Assembly (NCBI GenBank): GCA_963555705.1
Contig: OY743182.1
Location: 52,828,592-52,892,591, forward strand
Length of the DNA stretch: 64,000 nt
Origin: Ligustrum vulgare
Lineage: Eukaryota > Streptophyta > Magnoliopsida > Lamiales > Oleaceae
Direction: 5' to 3'
The translations under genes were made by a program, and so were the position numbers. The first letter of the stretch is position 1, and every line of letters starts with the position of its first letter. The notes below the pieces were generated by a model. It was given only the letters and a program-made list of their open reading frames with translations. It had not been told where the DNA came from and did no database searches. Positions 54,757 to 64,000 of the stretch are shown piece after piece.

Positions 54757-56865
54757 TTTTTTATGGATCTAATCTCTTCCCAAACGATCTATTTAAATGC
54801 ATTATTTAAACGCGTAAAGAAGCGCTCCGCTTGATATCGATTCAATCAAGAAATAATGGAATAAATTATTGAAACGGTGGGAACAATGAGATAATGCGTC
54901 ATTACGTTTTTCGATATAAGGGAAGATTTGGCGACAATATTGAGAACATGATATATTTTCTTAGATATTGTACCTGATTTTTTCGGTACACTAATAAAGG
55001 TTTACTGATTTGTACTATACAGAAATACGTACTGATGAAATGAATACTGTATTGAACCAGAAGTTCATACATATGTACAAGTGAAATATCTTGCTGAACC
55101 AGAAGTTCTATAATGATTGGTTAGATTCAAATTCAATAATGAGATTTATTGAGAATGCAAAATGGAATTCATTAAAGAACCAGAAGATTGTTCAGGTTAA
55201 CAAGTTATCATTGTTGTTTGTTCTCAAAGGTAAATTAATTATCTCACTAAGAAAATTAATGACTGATTATTTGCTCAAGTAATGATATTACGAGCAAAGT
55301 GATAAATGCTAGCATGAATATATCTTAAAGTCATTAATGATTTTACGAATTAGTTGAGATAATAGAATATTATATTGCTAATGGTTTAGCAGATTAAAAG
55401 CCTAAAGTTATTTGTTATAAGAACAATTTGAATATAAATATTTTTCATGCAGCAATATTTTACATACAAACATGTCAATAAGATGAAATAAAGATTAGCT
55501 TGTAAAGCTTTATGATTTATAAGAAGTGCGATATCTATATACACTCCAACAATACGCACTTGATATATGATTGTGATTATATCAATAATTACGTATGACA
55601 TGTGTTGCGACATTTTTAGCCGACTGATATAATACAAGATTCTTGAATATTATGGGGAAATTAAACAATAACACGCATGAAGTGTGATCAAGCTTAAAGC
55701 GTAATTATGCCTGAAGCATAATGACAATCGATTCCAAAAACAAATATCTCTTGAATAATTGAGATGATCCCTTTGAGGCTAAATACTCATAGTGAGTAAA
55801 AGGGACATAGTTAAATGATAAGTGATTCAGGCCTGATGATAAAAATACAAAAAGATCTCTCTATGTTATGTTTATATTGAGATGAAATGGAATCGATGAA
55901 TAAGTCGACTACACACAACCCTCTTATGAAAATGAGGTTTTTGAAATTATAATACTTTGGCCAAATATAAAAATCCCAATGTAGGGATTATTGTTATAGG
56001 ACCTGAAGTCCAAACACTTAAATGTGTAATGCCAGTAGCTATTTGTACAAATGAAAAATATTACACAGTCGTAAAAGACGACTCGTTGCACGCGAAATTT
56101 TTCAAAGAACTGGCATGACATATGGTGGATGTGACTATAATCTAGATCACTAGTTTGAGCTCTTTGATATACCAATGAGTGAAATCAAAAAGTGTGATTC
56201 TCATCTCGGTACTTTGGGAGTTTTCTTTGATGTACCAGTTGATCGCGGTACGTTGGGATTTCAAGCGAAATGATTATAGATTATATGTCGAAATTGATAT
56301 CTATTTCAATGATTGATTATACTCTTGCAAATTAGAAATTGCAGTTTATAAAGTGCAAGAACATACATGTATAAATCATTGAAAGATTAAATTTGCCCAG
56401 AATAGTATCATTATAGAATGAAATGCGATTCTTAAAATAAAATCAGATGAAGAATGATAGATATGACCCCATAATATAATATGTTGAAAATGAAATTGGA
56501 GTGTACTATTATTATATTTGAATATTTGGGTATGCAATTGATTTTCAATATGCAAAATTATATTATCCACCGAAAATGAATATTCACCAGAAGTGAATTT
56601 AAAAATGAATATTTAATTATTTATCAGAAGTGAATTCTAGATTTTGATAGTTTCACCAGAAGTTAATCAATTCTAGATTTGAGTAATGCAATTAGTCAAC
56701 TAGATAAACATTGCTTGGTATAGCATGTTCAGTACATCATAAATGAGCTATGACATCATAAATGAGTTATAAACTATTTATAAAAGCTCATCACAAACTA
56801 TATGTTTGATGAAATGATTTGAGATTGCATTAATATACTTATGATATTCCTATGAAGGGAACAAA
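54757..56865. other. decayed interior of LOG-carrying copia element
   Basis: AT-rich sequence with no frame of note. Phrases of the type ACCAGAAGTTC or ACCAGAAGTGAAT recur near 55050-55110, 55180 and 56590-56665. No gag, integrase or RT motif was read. Confidence 0.5.
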
Positions 56866-57712
56866 TACGCGATACACTCTTTTTCCCTTAGCTAAGGTTT
56901 TGTCCCACAGGATTTTCCTAGCAAGGTTTTTAATGAGGCAGCAATTATGGCGTATCAATGAGAATAATATACTCTTTTTCCATTCGCTAAGGTTTTGTCC
57001 CACAGGGTTTTCCTAGCAAGGTTTTTGAGACATTGTCACAGCTATCTGCAAGTAATAATTCAACAACAAGCTCTCTCTTTAAATTGTGCTGGAATGATAA
57101 CAACAAATGAAGAAAATCATAGACATCTTATGAAGAATGTTATGATATCAACAAATGAAGAAAATCATAGACATCTTATGAAGAATGTTATGATATCGAC
57201 TACACACAAGAAGATTTTCATATATACATATTCCAGACGAAAGATGATATCATTATTCAAAAGGTTCATGAATACTCGATTGCACACTTCAGGGGGAGAA
57301 TCATGCTGTACTCTTTTTCCTTCATCCTGATTTTGTCCTACTAGGTTTTCCTGACAAGGTTTTAACGAGACAGCGGCTGTACTCTTTTTCCTTCTTTCAG
57401 ATTTTGTCCCATTGGATTTTACTGACAAGGTTTTAATGAGGCATCACTAAAGCACTGAAGCACTGCAGCACTGAAGTACTAAAGTACAAAAGCACTGAAG
57501 CACTTCAGAACTTCAAATTTCAGTACATGATTTGTACTACTTATCATTGATGTCATTTTGGATATTAGATTCAATGATTAATGATGGTCAACATCAAGGG
57601 GAGCAGCTGTACTCTTTTTCCTTCGCTCAAGTTTTATCCCACTGGTTTTCTTAGCAAGGTTTTAACGAGGAAGATAATTGAGCAATTGAGCAATAAGTCA
57701 TTAAAGGGGGAG
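56866..57712 (+). repeat. 3' untranslated repeat blocks of copia element
   Basis: Five copies of a roughly 75-bp block (ACTCTTTTTCC, then AGGTTTTGTCCCAC, then TTTTCCTAGCAAGG, then TTTAANGAGGCA) start near 56875, 56970, 57308, 57379 and 57609. A 48-bp direct duplication lies at 57101-57196. The blocks end at the purine tract before the 3' LTR. Confidence 0.8.
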
Positions 57713-57947
57713 TGTTATAAAATTCCTTACCTAATTTATAATGTTATAAAATTCCTTACCTAATTTATAATATAAATTATTGTATTAATGACTATTTTTG
57801 CCCCTATATAATTTCCTATAAATAGAGGCATTCAATGTTGTATTTTACACACTTGAATGGAATGAAGAAATTCTCTCCATCTCTTTCTCTCTAAGCTCTC
57901 CATTTCTCTATCTATTTTTTGTTATGATTTTTGATAGTTTCACAACA
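57713..57947 (+). repeat. 3' LTR of LOG-carrying copia element
   Basis: The 235-bp LTR is nearly the same as the 5' LTR, with a TATAAATA at 57817-57824 and an extra CTCTCCATCTCTTT segment near 57870 (15 bp). Confidence 0.88.
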
Positions 57948-58209
57948 GTCCTAATTTAATTGGAAACAATAATAAAGAAAAACTAAATATAATCCTAAAA
58001 TTATGGAAATATTGTAAATTTCTGTCTGCATCATTGATTTGTCGATTTGAAGCCCCAAACGATGGAATTTGACCCTAAAATCAATGGGGCTCAAGGGCCT
58101 TTGCCCATGAGTCTTGCTCAGTGACCTGTTTCTACTCGAAAAACATATATTATCCATCCAATTTCAACATGGTTGACTGGATTGCACTCTTGTTTGACTT
58201 GAATATTTA

Positions 58210-58577
58210 GACCCTTTTCTCTTTACTGTTTTGAGGTCGTTTTCTGTTTTTATTTTCGAAAACATGAAAAACACGTTCTCTTTACCATTTTCGAAAACCC
58301 ATTTTGAAAAAAAAAAAAAAAAAAAAAATTGTACACAAAACGCAAAACGTCCAAAACCTCGTTTTGTGTGTATTTCAACTAAAAATGTTCAAAACACGAA
58401 AAACGCGTTTTGTGATTTTTTTTTCAAGAATTATCCTAACTTGAAACTAAGCTTAAAATAAAGTTTTTTTCTTCTTTTTTTTAAGAATTATCCTAACTTG
58501 AAACTAAGTTAAAATAATTTTTTTTATCCTAACTTGAAATTAGGCCTAAATAAAGTTTTATTGAATTCAATATCAAC

Positions 58578-58636
<59 letters not shown>

Positions 58637-59079
58637 AAATTAAGTGAGAATTCTTGTTGTTATATTTCAAAAAATGCCTTGATAAATGGACTCTGGTGGT
58701 TTTGAAAGAACTTGTATTTTTTGGATTTTAATAGAACCAAAGCTTCCTCAAATCACAGACCTGACCAAGATGTATTAGTATAGACTCTTAATGCTCACAT
58801 TAGTGTATTGCAGGTAAATCATATTTTCAGTGTATTGTGAAAGAAAGTTTGAGTTTGAACCAGTAGTATTCTGTAAACAAATTAATTAAAAATGGTTTAA
58901 GTAGTATTCTGCAAAATTTCAAACATAACGTGTTTTTTAGCTTTTCATTTTCAAAAACAGTTTTCAGAAATGACAAACCAAACGCATTTTCAAAAAATTT
59001 GAAAACAAAAATAAAAATAGGAAATATAAAACATTTTCGAAAATGAAAATACAAAATAAAATACAAACAGAACACCAAC
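58210..59079. mobile_element. 870-bp Tourist-like MITE
   Basis: The left LTR of the gypsy is split here between two TTA copies (58207-58209, 59080-59082); the right LTR gives the empty site. Both ends carry TTCTGTTTNTATTTT and TTTTCGAAAA in inverted order. Inside is a 55-bp poly-A run (58581-58635) and a repeated TTATCCTAACTTGAAA phrase (three times, 58430-58540). Confidence 0.65.
58581..58635 (+). repeat. poly-A run of 55
   Basis: Uninterrupted A from 58581 to 58635. It is embedded in the MITE and not at the end of any coding unit. Confidence 0.95.
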
Positions 59080-59084
59080 TTAAC

Positions 59085-59626
59085 TTTTCTGTGAAGCCTG
59101 CCATGATTCTCATCATTCCCTCATTCTTCAGGATGATTCGTCCCGAATCATAGCTTGGTTCATGATTTACAGCTGCCCCACCTGGATCAAATGGGAAATT
59201 ATGAACTCTATGACATGAATTCGATAAGTTGCACTCATTCAGTCGGTAAGTATGAATATATTGAAGCATGAACTTAAATGGCCCAGGTTGCTGTGACTCA
59301 AACTTCCAAGTGTAATCAACTTGCAAGAAAGATTGAAATAAAATAGGGTGGGGAATGTTAGTCTCATAAAGTACAAGATATGGATCCTTGTACTTATGGC
59401 ACATTATTTCCAATTCATTTTCCCCAACAACTAGGCTCTTCTCTTCGCCTCCCTTCTTCTTTGCAACTGCTTGCTCAATCTCTTCTATTGTTTTATTATA
59501 AAGCACATCTTCTAACTTTTCACACTCAACCACCTCCACCACATTTTTACCCTCTACTTCAAGATTCAGAGTTTGATCAACTACTTCAATTTTCAACTCT
59601 TCAATCTCAATATTCTCAACATGCAC
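59085..59626 (-). CDS. Glu/Lys-rich frame at 3' side of minus-strand gypsy
   Basis: The frame from 59626 reads MHVENIEIEELKIEVVDQTL, NLEVEGKNVVEVVECEKLED, later HKYKDPYLVLYETNIPHPIL, FQSFLQVDYTWKFESQQPGP and SYDSGRIILKNEGMMRIMAG, running on into the MITE. Its beginning is related to the end of the 62.2-kb frame (ELKIEIVEQTLDFEV). The GRIILKNEG phrase also occurs near 59690 (KRIILKKEG), so part is duplicated. It lies next to the purine tract, a place where plant gypsy elements often carry extra frames. Function unknown; not an envelope-type protein as far as visible. Confidence 0.5.
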
Positions 59627-59809
59627 CCCTCTTCATGACTCAAATTTTTATTTTCTAATTCATGTTTCAAGTCTCCCTCCTTCTTCAAGATGATTCGTTT
59701 TGAATCATAGCTTTGTTCTTGTTGTGCAATTGCTCCACCTAGATCAAATGGAAATTTTTTCCCTCCATTGCATATGATCAACCAATAATATGCTGCCACG
59801 GTTAACCAT

Positions 59810-61336
59810 TGTAATTTATAGGGGTTGGGATGTTTCACCTTAGGAAACCCCAATTTCTCCACCAATAATGTACTAACCACATTAGTACAACTTCCACCGT
59901 CAATTACCATCCCACAAACCTTTTTCCCCACCAAACACCTAGTGTGGAAAAGATTATCCCGCTGTTCATCAATTTCAACCATCTTAGCTCGAGAATTTAG
60001 GACACGTCTATTCACCCTTTCACCGTATAAGTTAACCCCTCTTCATCGCTACTACTAGTCCCTGCATCCTGCAACCTAGGCATTCCCTTAAATTCATCCT
60101 CGGAACTAATTTCACCATTTTCATGCAAGAGCATTACTCTCTTATTTGGACACTGTGATGCTATATGACCCGAACCCAAACACTTAAAGCACTTAATATT
60201 TCTATCCCTAGTAGGTTGAGAATGAGAAATATTTTTACCTTTAGTTGTAGGTTCCTCCTTTCCCTTCGGGACATGCTCATCATTGTGATCCTTCCTCGGT
60301 TGTGATGTAGGGTAAGTCCCCGGTGAGTGTTTAGATGTCCCCTTTCGCCTTAACTGCCTCTCCACCTTCATTGCCATATGCACCATGTCTTCTAGTTCCA
60401 CATAATGTTGTAACTCAATGACGTTGGCAATATCTCTGTTCAGCCCACTCAAAAATCTAGCCATTGTAGCTTCCCGATCCTCCACCACGTTGGCCCTAAT
60501 CATGGCTACCTCCATGCCTTTATGATATTCCTCTACACTCCTAGAGCCTTGTATGATCCCCTACAACCTTTGGTAAATATCCCTACGATAGTGGCTTGGG
60601 ACAAACCTCTTTCTCATTATGATTTTCATCTCACGCCGTGTATCCACCGGCTCCTCACCATTCCTCCTTCGATCCTTCATCAATTGATCCCACCAATTAA
60701 TTGCATAATCAGTGAACTCAACGACCGCTAACTTCACCTTCTTTCCTTCCGAATAATTGTGGTAATCAAACATCAACTCTACCTTCTTCTCCCAATCTAG
60801 GTAAGCCTCCGGGTCACTCCTCCCATGAAAAAGTGGAATAGATATTTTTATTTTACCTAGATTGTGATCTACGTCATCCCGATCACCACGATCTCTTCTA
60901 TTATTTTCCATTTCATACCTATATCCTCTACCCATTCTCCTCCTTACACTAGCCACAGATGATTGGATACTACTCCCTTCACTCGCAAACTCGTCATCAT
61001 CAAACTCATACCCAACCCTTTGATTATTTCTTCCCCTATGATCTCTCCCGTCTTCCCTCCTAGCTCTAGGACCCATATGAGTTTTCTCCTAGCTCTAGGA
61101 CCCATATGAGTTTTCTCCCTACGCAACTTATTAATAGTTTCTTCCTGCCTATCCATTCTAGTCATCAACTTCTCAAATTGCTCTTGTAAAGTCGCCATCA
61201 CACCTACATCATTCAGATTCACTCTATTCATACCTTCTGGCTTCTGGTCGTTTGTTGTTGCTCGTTGATGAAGCTGCTGGCTCCCTTCTATCAATTCCCT
61301 TGTTGTTCCCAACTGATGAAAATGATGAATCTCCAT
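59810..61336 (-). pseudogene. gypsy gag and protease start, minus strand
   Basis: From 61336: MEIHHFHQLGTTRELIEGSQ, LQEQFEKLMTRMDRQEETIN. A 29-bp tandem duplication (61062-61119) then shifts the frame. From 61076: GRDHRGRNNQR, IPLFHGRSDPEAYLDWEKKV, ELMFDYHNYSEGKKVKLAVV, EFTDYAINWWDQL, MRKRFVPSHYRRDIYQRL, stop. From 60515: MEVAMIRANVVEDREATMAR, FLSGLNRDIANVIELQHYVE, zinc knuckle CFKCLGSGHIASQC. From 60015: protease GMVIDGGSCTNVVSTLLVEK, NPYKLQWL, after which homology stops. This gag type belongs to chromovirus-like gypsy; the clade was not settled. RT and integrase are deleted. Confidence 0.85.
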
Positions 61337-61740
61337 CTTCTAGACATTATTAGTCTTCACAGAAATAAGTAGAAAATCCCTCACAAAGTGTATCGCTTGT
61401 GTATCACTCAAAATCCCCTTCCAAGCACTTCAAAAACAATCCAAGAACTCATTCAAGGATAGGACACGATAAGACACGAGTAAGGACAAGAAAATTCGGA
61501 AATTGAGACAAATTCGGAATATTCGGGGAAAGATGGAATTTTCGAACTTTTTTTTTTAATCTGCCAGAAAATTTGACTACAAGTATGGTAGAAAAAATGG
61601 AGTTGGATTTGGATGAAAAACGAACAAGAAAAACACTTTTGAAATTTTTGGACTAATATTTATGGATCAAAACTGGAAAAGTTATGACTGACACGAAGAA
61701 CACGGAAAATCAAGAAAATACCAAGAATTGAATCTAGATC

Positions 61741-61757
61741 CAAGCTCTGATACCAAA
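61741..61757 (-). promoter_or_regulatory. second, internal primer binding site
   Basis: Minus-strand TTTGGTATCAGAGCTTG directly follows an LTR-like end (TTTATATCA, starting at 61758 in plus coordinates). It is separate from the element's outer site at 63211. Confidence 0.75.
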
Positions 61758-62140
61758 TGATATAAATCGAAGCGCGGAATAAACAACACAATAATAAGAA
61801 AGATCCAGATTTAGCCAAATACAAGAAAACAAGAAAATAAATTAACTGGAAAAGATAAAAACTGACGATAGGACCTTGACCCGAAAATCACGACGCGAAG
61901 ATTCGACGATGCGGATTGAAGATCCAAGGTTTTCGAAGTACCACAAGGACTTGTCAATTTCTTTGATAAGTTTCTGATGGGAATGCCAAAAATATCTCAC
62001 AATATTTGACTAGTTCAATTAGTTGTTCTTTAAAGAACACAAAAAGGGAATCATCAACCTTTTCAACAAGAGAATCCTCCCTCAATTTTAATCAATAAAC
62101 TCCAAAACTCAACCAATTCTTCTAACTCCACATTCTCACG
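61758..62140 (-). repeat. partial LTR of a related gypsy inside the minus-strand gypsy
   Basis: It starts TGATATAAATCG next to the internal primer site and includes AAAATATCTCACAATATTTGA, almost the same as CAAATATCTCACAATATTTGA in the outer LTR near 63450. The far end fades near 62140 without a terminal CA that could be fixed. Confidence 0.55.
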
Positions 62141-62149
62141 CGCAACCTC

Positions 62150-62770
62150 CTATTCCAAATTTTTGGACTCTACCACCTCTCCTAATTTTTCATGCCCAAC
62201 TTCCAATTCATTTATCTCCTCATCAATAATTTTAACTACATGTTCAGCCACCTCTTCACCACCCAGCCCCTCATCTTTTACCTCAAAATCCAGGGTTTGT
62301 TCAACTATTTCAATTTTCAACTCCCCCTCTTTCTTCTTAATATTCATAACCCGAGACTCCAATTTTAAATCCCCTCCAATCTCACTTTCACCCTGTTGTA
62401 ATTTAGCCTCAGCCTCCCTTTCGCTCTCTCTCTTTTTAAGCTTCACCTCTTTTCTAGCCTTTCGTTCATACATCATCCTTTCCTCATAAATTTCTGTACG
62501 AATCTTCAAAAGCGTCCTAGCATTAATCTCTTCTTCCCAATCAACTCCAATCCCAACCCTAGGTTTATGGTTAAGCCTATATTCCCTTTCACGCCGTTGA
62601 GCAAGTTCTGCATTATGCATATCCACTGAGTTCTTAACCTTCCCCAAATTCGCATCTAATTTCTCATCCTATTTCTCAAACCATTTCTCAAATCCTTTTT
62701 CCATCATTGCCAACAGATGAAATTGTTGGTTATCTTCCCCAAACGATGATTTTTCTCGAAGTTTAGACAT
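62150..62770 (-). pseudogene. Glu/Lys-rich coiled-coil frame, 5' part of outer gypsy
   Basis: From 62770 the minus strand reads MSKLREKSSFGEDNQQFHLL, AMMEKGFEKWFEK, stop, DEKLDANLGKVKNSVDMHNA, ELAQRREREYRLNHKPRVGI, GVDWEEEINARTLLKI, then a charged coiled coil (KARKEVKLKKRESEREAEAK) and ELKIEIVEQTLDFEVKDEGL before a stop. It starts about 440 bp inside the outer primer site, where gag would begin. It resembles the leader part of gag proteins in this gypsy group but lacks a capsid segment. The end is related to the 59.1-59.6 kb frame. Confidence 0.5.
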
Positions 62771-63210
62771 TTGGAATGGAATTGAATAATTTGACACAAG
62801 GATTAAAATGAATTTCAATTTTGACTTTGAAAGGCAAGGAATATCAAGAATTTAAGGAATTTCAAGAAAGTGGTTCTTGAATTTTCGGAATCACCTTTTT
62901 TTTTTTTTTGATGAATTTTCGGAATAAAAAAATATTTTTTTTTCTAAGAAATCCGGAAATTGAACTAGGAATATGGGAAAACAAACGAGACTTAATTTGG
63001 ATGAAAAACAGACGAAAAACCATTTTTGGAATTTTCTGGATATTTTTTCTAGATCAAAGACTCAAGAAACTCAAGAACACGAAGAACAAGAAACAAAGAC
63101 CCAACAAACAAGATAAAAAAAGGATATGGATGATTTTTATGTGGTAGACTCTATGATAAACACATAAAAATCAAACTAGGATAGAAACAAAAAACCTGAA
63201 TTCAGAGTCC

Positions 63211-63225
63211 GGCTCTGATACCAAC
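63211..63225 (-). promoter_or_regulatory. primer binding site of outer minus-strand gypsy
   Basis: Minus-strand GTTGGTATCAGAGCC immediately follows the LTR end (CACATTA, originally CATCA). It is a tRNA-Met type site. Confidence 0.8.
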
Positions 63226-63925
63226 TAATGTGATTTTGAGAAGGGGGTCACAACGAAACATGCGAAATTACGTCGGGAAAGTTCTGAATTCAGGTTGATG
63301 CGAACGATAACACTACAATCAGAGCCTCACGACTCAAGAACCAGGAGTATATTAAACCGAGACCCGTTACGATGCGAAAACAAGAACCATAATGGGGTGA
63401 ACGCCACAAAGATGTCCAGATCCTTGATAAGTTCGATTTGGTGAACGCCACAAATATCTCACAATATTTGAGGGAAATCACTCAACACAATTTTCATTAA
63501 TCAAAGTCTGTTTTTTAATATTACAATGAAGATGCCCATATATAGGCTACCAGAATAAAAATCCTAAACTACTTAGGAAACAAAATAAAATCTAATCTAA
63601 TTGGGGAATAGATAAAATCTCTCATAATGGAGTCCTAAATTAATTGGAAACACTAATAAAGACAAAGTAAAAATAATCCTAAAATTATGGAAATATTGTA
63701 CATTTGCGTCTGCATCATTGATTTGCCCATTTGAAGCCCCAAACGATGGAATTTGGCCCCAAAATCAATGGGCTCAAGGGCTTTTGCCTATGAGTCTTGC
63801 TCAGTGACCTGTTTCTACTCAAAAAACATATTTTATCTATCCAATTCCGACATGGTTGACTGGATTGCACTTTTGTTTGGCTTGAATATTTAACTTTTCT
63901 GTCAAGTCTGTCATGATTCTCATCA
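63226..63925 (-). repeat. right LTR (5' LTR) of minus-strand gypsy
   Basis: This 700-bp LTR is uninterrupted and serves as the reference for the empty sites in the left LTR. It contains an internal partial duplication of the GGTGAACGCCACAAA phrase (63395 and 63435). Confidence 0.88.
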
Positions 63926-63930
63926 ATTGT

Positions 63931-64000
63931 TCACCTATGAGAAAGAAATGTTGGCTATCGTCAAAGCAATCAAGAAATGGCGTCCATACTTGCTTGGGAA
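63931..64000 (+). pseudogene. Reina RNase H, continuation after the gypsy insertion
   Basis: In frame it reads TYEKEMLAIVKAIKKWRPYL, LG, the direct sequel to FKGSSLAL at 52240. It runs out of the window. Confidence 0.9.

Larger units (their letters stand above)
52649..57947 (+). mobile_element. copia-type element carrying a LOG-like gene
   Basis: Perfect GTCCT duplications (52644-52648 and 57948-57952) surround LTRs of 220 and 235 bp that start TGTTATAAAATTCC and end CACAACA. The primer site CGTTATCAGCACGAG follows the left LTR, and a tract ending AAAGGGGGAG precedes the right LTR. No gag or pol domain is readable in the 4.8-kb interior. Instead there is, antisense to the element, a complete LOG-like frame and an unidentified gene remnant, then AT-rich filler and a 3' region with repeated ACTCTTTTTCC blocks typical of some copia elements. 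Confidence 0.85.
52245..59115 (-). repeat. left LTR (3' LTR) of minus-strand gypsy, interrupted twice
   Basis: LTR pieces 52245-52648, 57953-58209 and 59083-59115 add up to about 694 bp and match the right LTR in order, for example CAAACGATGGAATTTG and GTCTTGCTCAGTGACCTG. Confidence 0.85.
52245..63925 (-). mobile_element. non-autonomous gypsy element, minus strand, chimeric interior
   Basis: It is flanked by ATTGT (52240-52244 and 63926-63930) within Reina RNase H. LTRs run TGATGTGATC to TCATCA; the left one is split by two later insertions. The primer site (63211-63225) and purine tract GAATGAGGGAA (next to 59115) fit the minus orientation. It codes for gag, an N-terminal fragment of protease and two related Glu/Lys-rich frames; RT, RNase H and integrase are absent. 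A second primer site and LTR edge inside (61741-61758) show that it is built from two related elements. Confidence 0.85.
47400..64000 (+). mobile_element. Reina-like chromovirus (gypsy), right end outside window
   Basis: A promoter at 47658, LTR end near 47752, gag (47779-48800), protease, RT and RNase H can be followed in one orientation across two large insertions. After the inserted gypsy the RNase H resumes at 63931 as TYEKEMLAIVKAIKKWRPYL, which proves the join. The 5' LTR start was not resolved (roughly 47.3-47.4 kb); the 3' LTR lies beyond 64000. Internal deletions in RT make it inactive. Confidence 0.85.

Noticed and set aside
58581..58635. Poly-A tail of a LINE, SINE or processed gene
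   Set aside because: There is no coding body or target duplication at the run; it is inside a MITE bounded by TTA copies.

Overview
This window is an intergenic, repeat-dominated stretch of a flowering-plant nuclear genome, most likely a eudicot. The evidence is the density of plant-type Ty1/copia and Ty3/gypsy LTR retrotransposons with tRNA-Met-type primer sites, MULE, hAT, PIF/Harbinger and CACTA DNA transposons, a Helitron, and pieces of plant-type genes (LOG, NAXD, MAD1, Mei2-like). Species cannot be named from sequence alone. I see no intact ordinary multi-exon gene, rRNA gene, convincing tRNA gene or CRISPR array.

Layout. 1-1069 is the 3' end of a copia element (RNase H plus LTR) that cut into the 5' side of a JIP60/DUF6598-like gene remnant (1080-1853). 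2539-14022 is a gag-only copia element whose LTRs and gag were later hit by a 1.2-kb MULE, a Gypsy-type solo LTR, a 6.2-kb MULE that itself carries a truncated Tat/Athila-like gypsy, and a small MULE MITE. 14682-20993 is a non-autonomous Helitron (minus strand) carrying intron-containing fragments of at least three unrelated genes in one orientation. 21031-23985 holds a PIF/Harbinger element, a hAT element and a small duplicated host stretch. From 23988 a CACTA transposon begins. It is split by a Tekay-like gypsy (24631-38673, with an internal 3 x 2402-bp tandem triplication) and by a minus-strand gag-only copia element (41207-46918). From about 47.4 kb to the right edge lies a Reina-like chromovirus. 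It is interrupted by a solo LTR (48894-51153) and by a minus-strand gypsy (52245-63925), which is in turn interrupted by a copia element (52649-57947) carrying an intronless, full-length LOG-like gene, and by a Tourist-like MITE (58210-59079).

Most nesting steps are supported by target-site duplications read directly: CTTTCTACT, ATAAC/ATAGC, GAAAGAAAA, TTCTTGAAA, TAA (twice), CTTCTAAT, GCCAT, AAGAT, ATAATAAT, GTAAC, ATTGT, GTCCT and TTA. The most interesting contents are the multi-gene Helitron, the copia element with an open LOG reading frame plus an unidentified second gene, the identical tandem triplication inside an older retroelement, and several unusual palindrome arrays in LTRs. Almost all protein-coding remains belong to mobile elements and most are broken. 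The LOG-like frame is the one full-length cellular reading frame without a stop, but its catalytic Arg motif looks changed.
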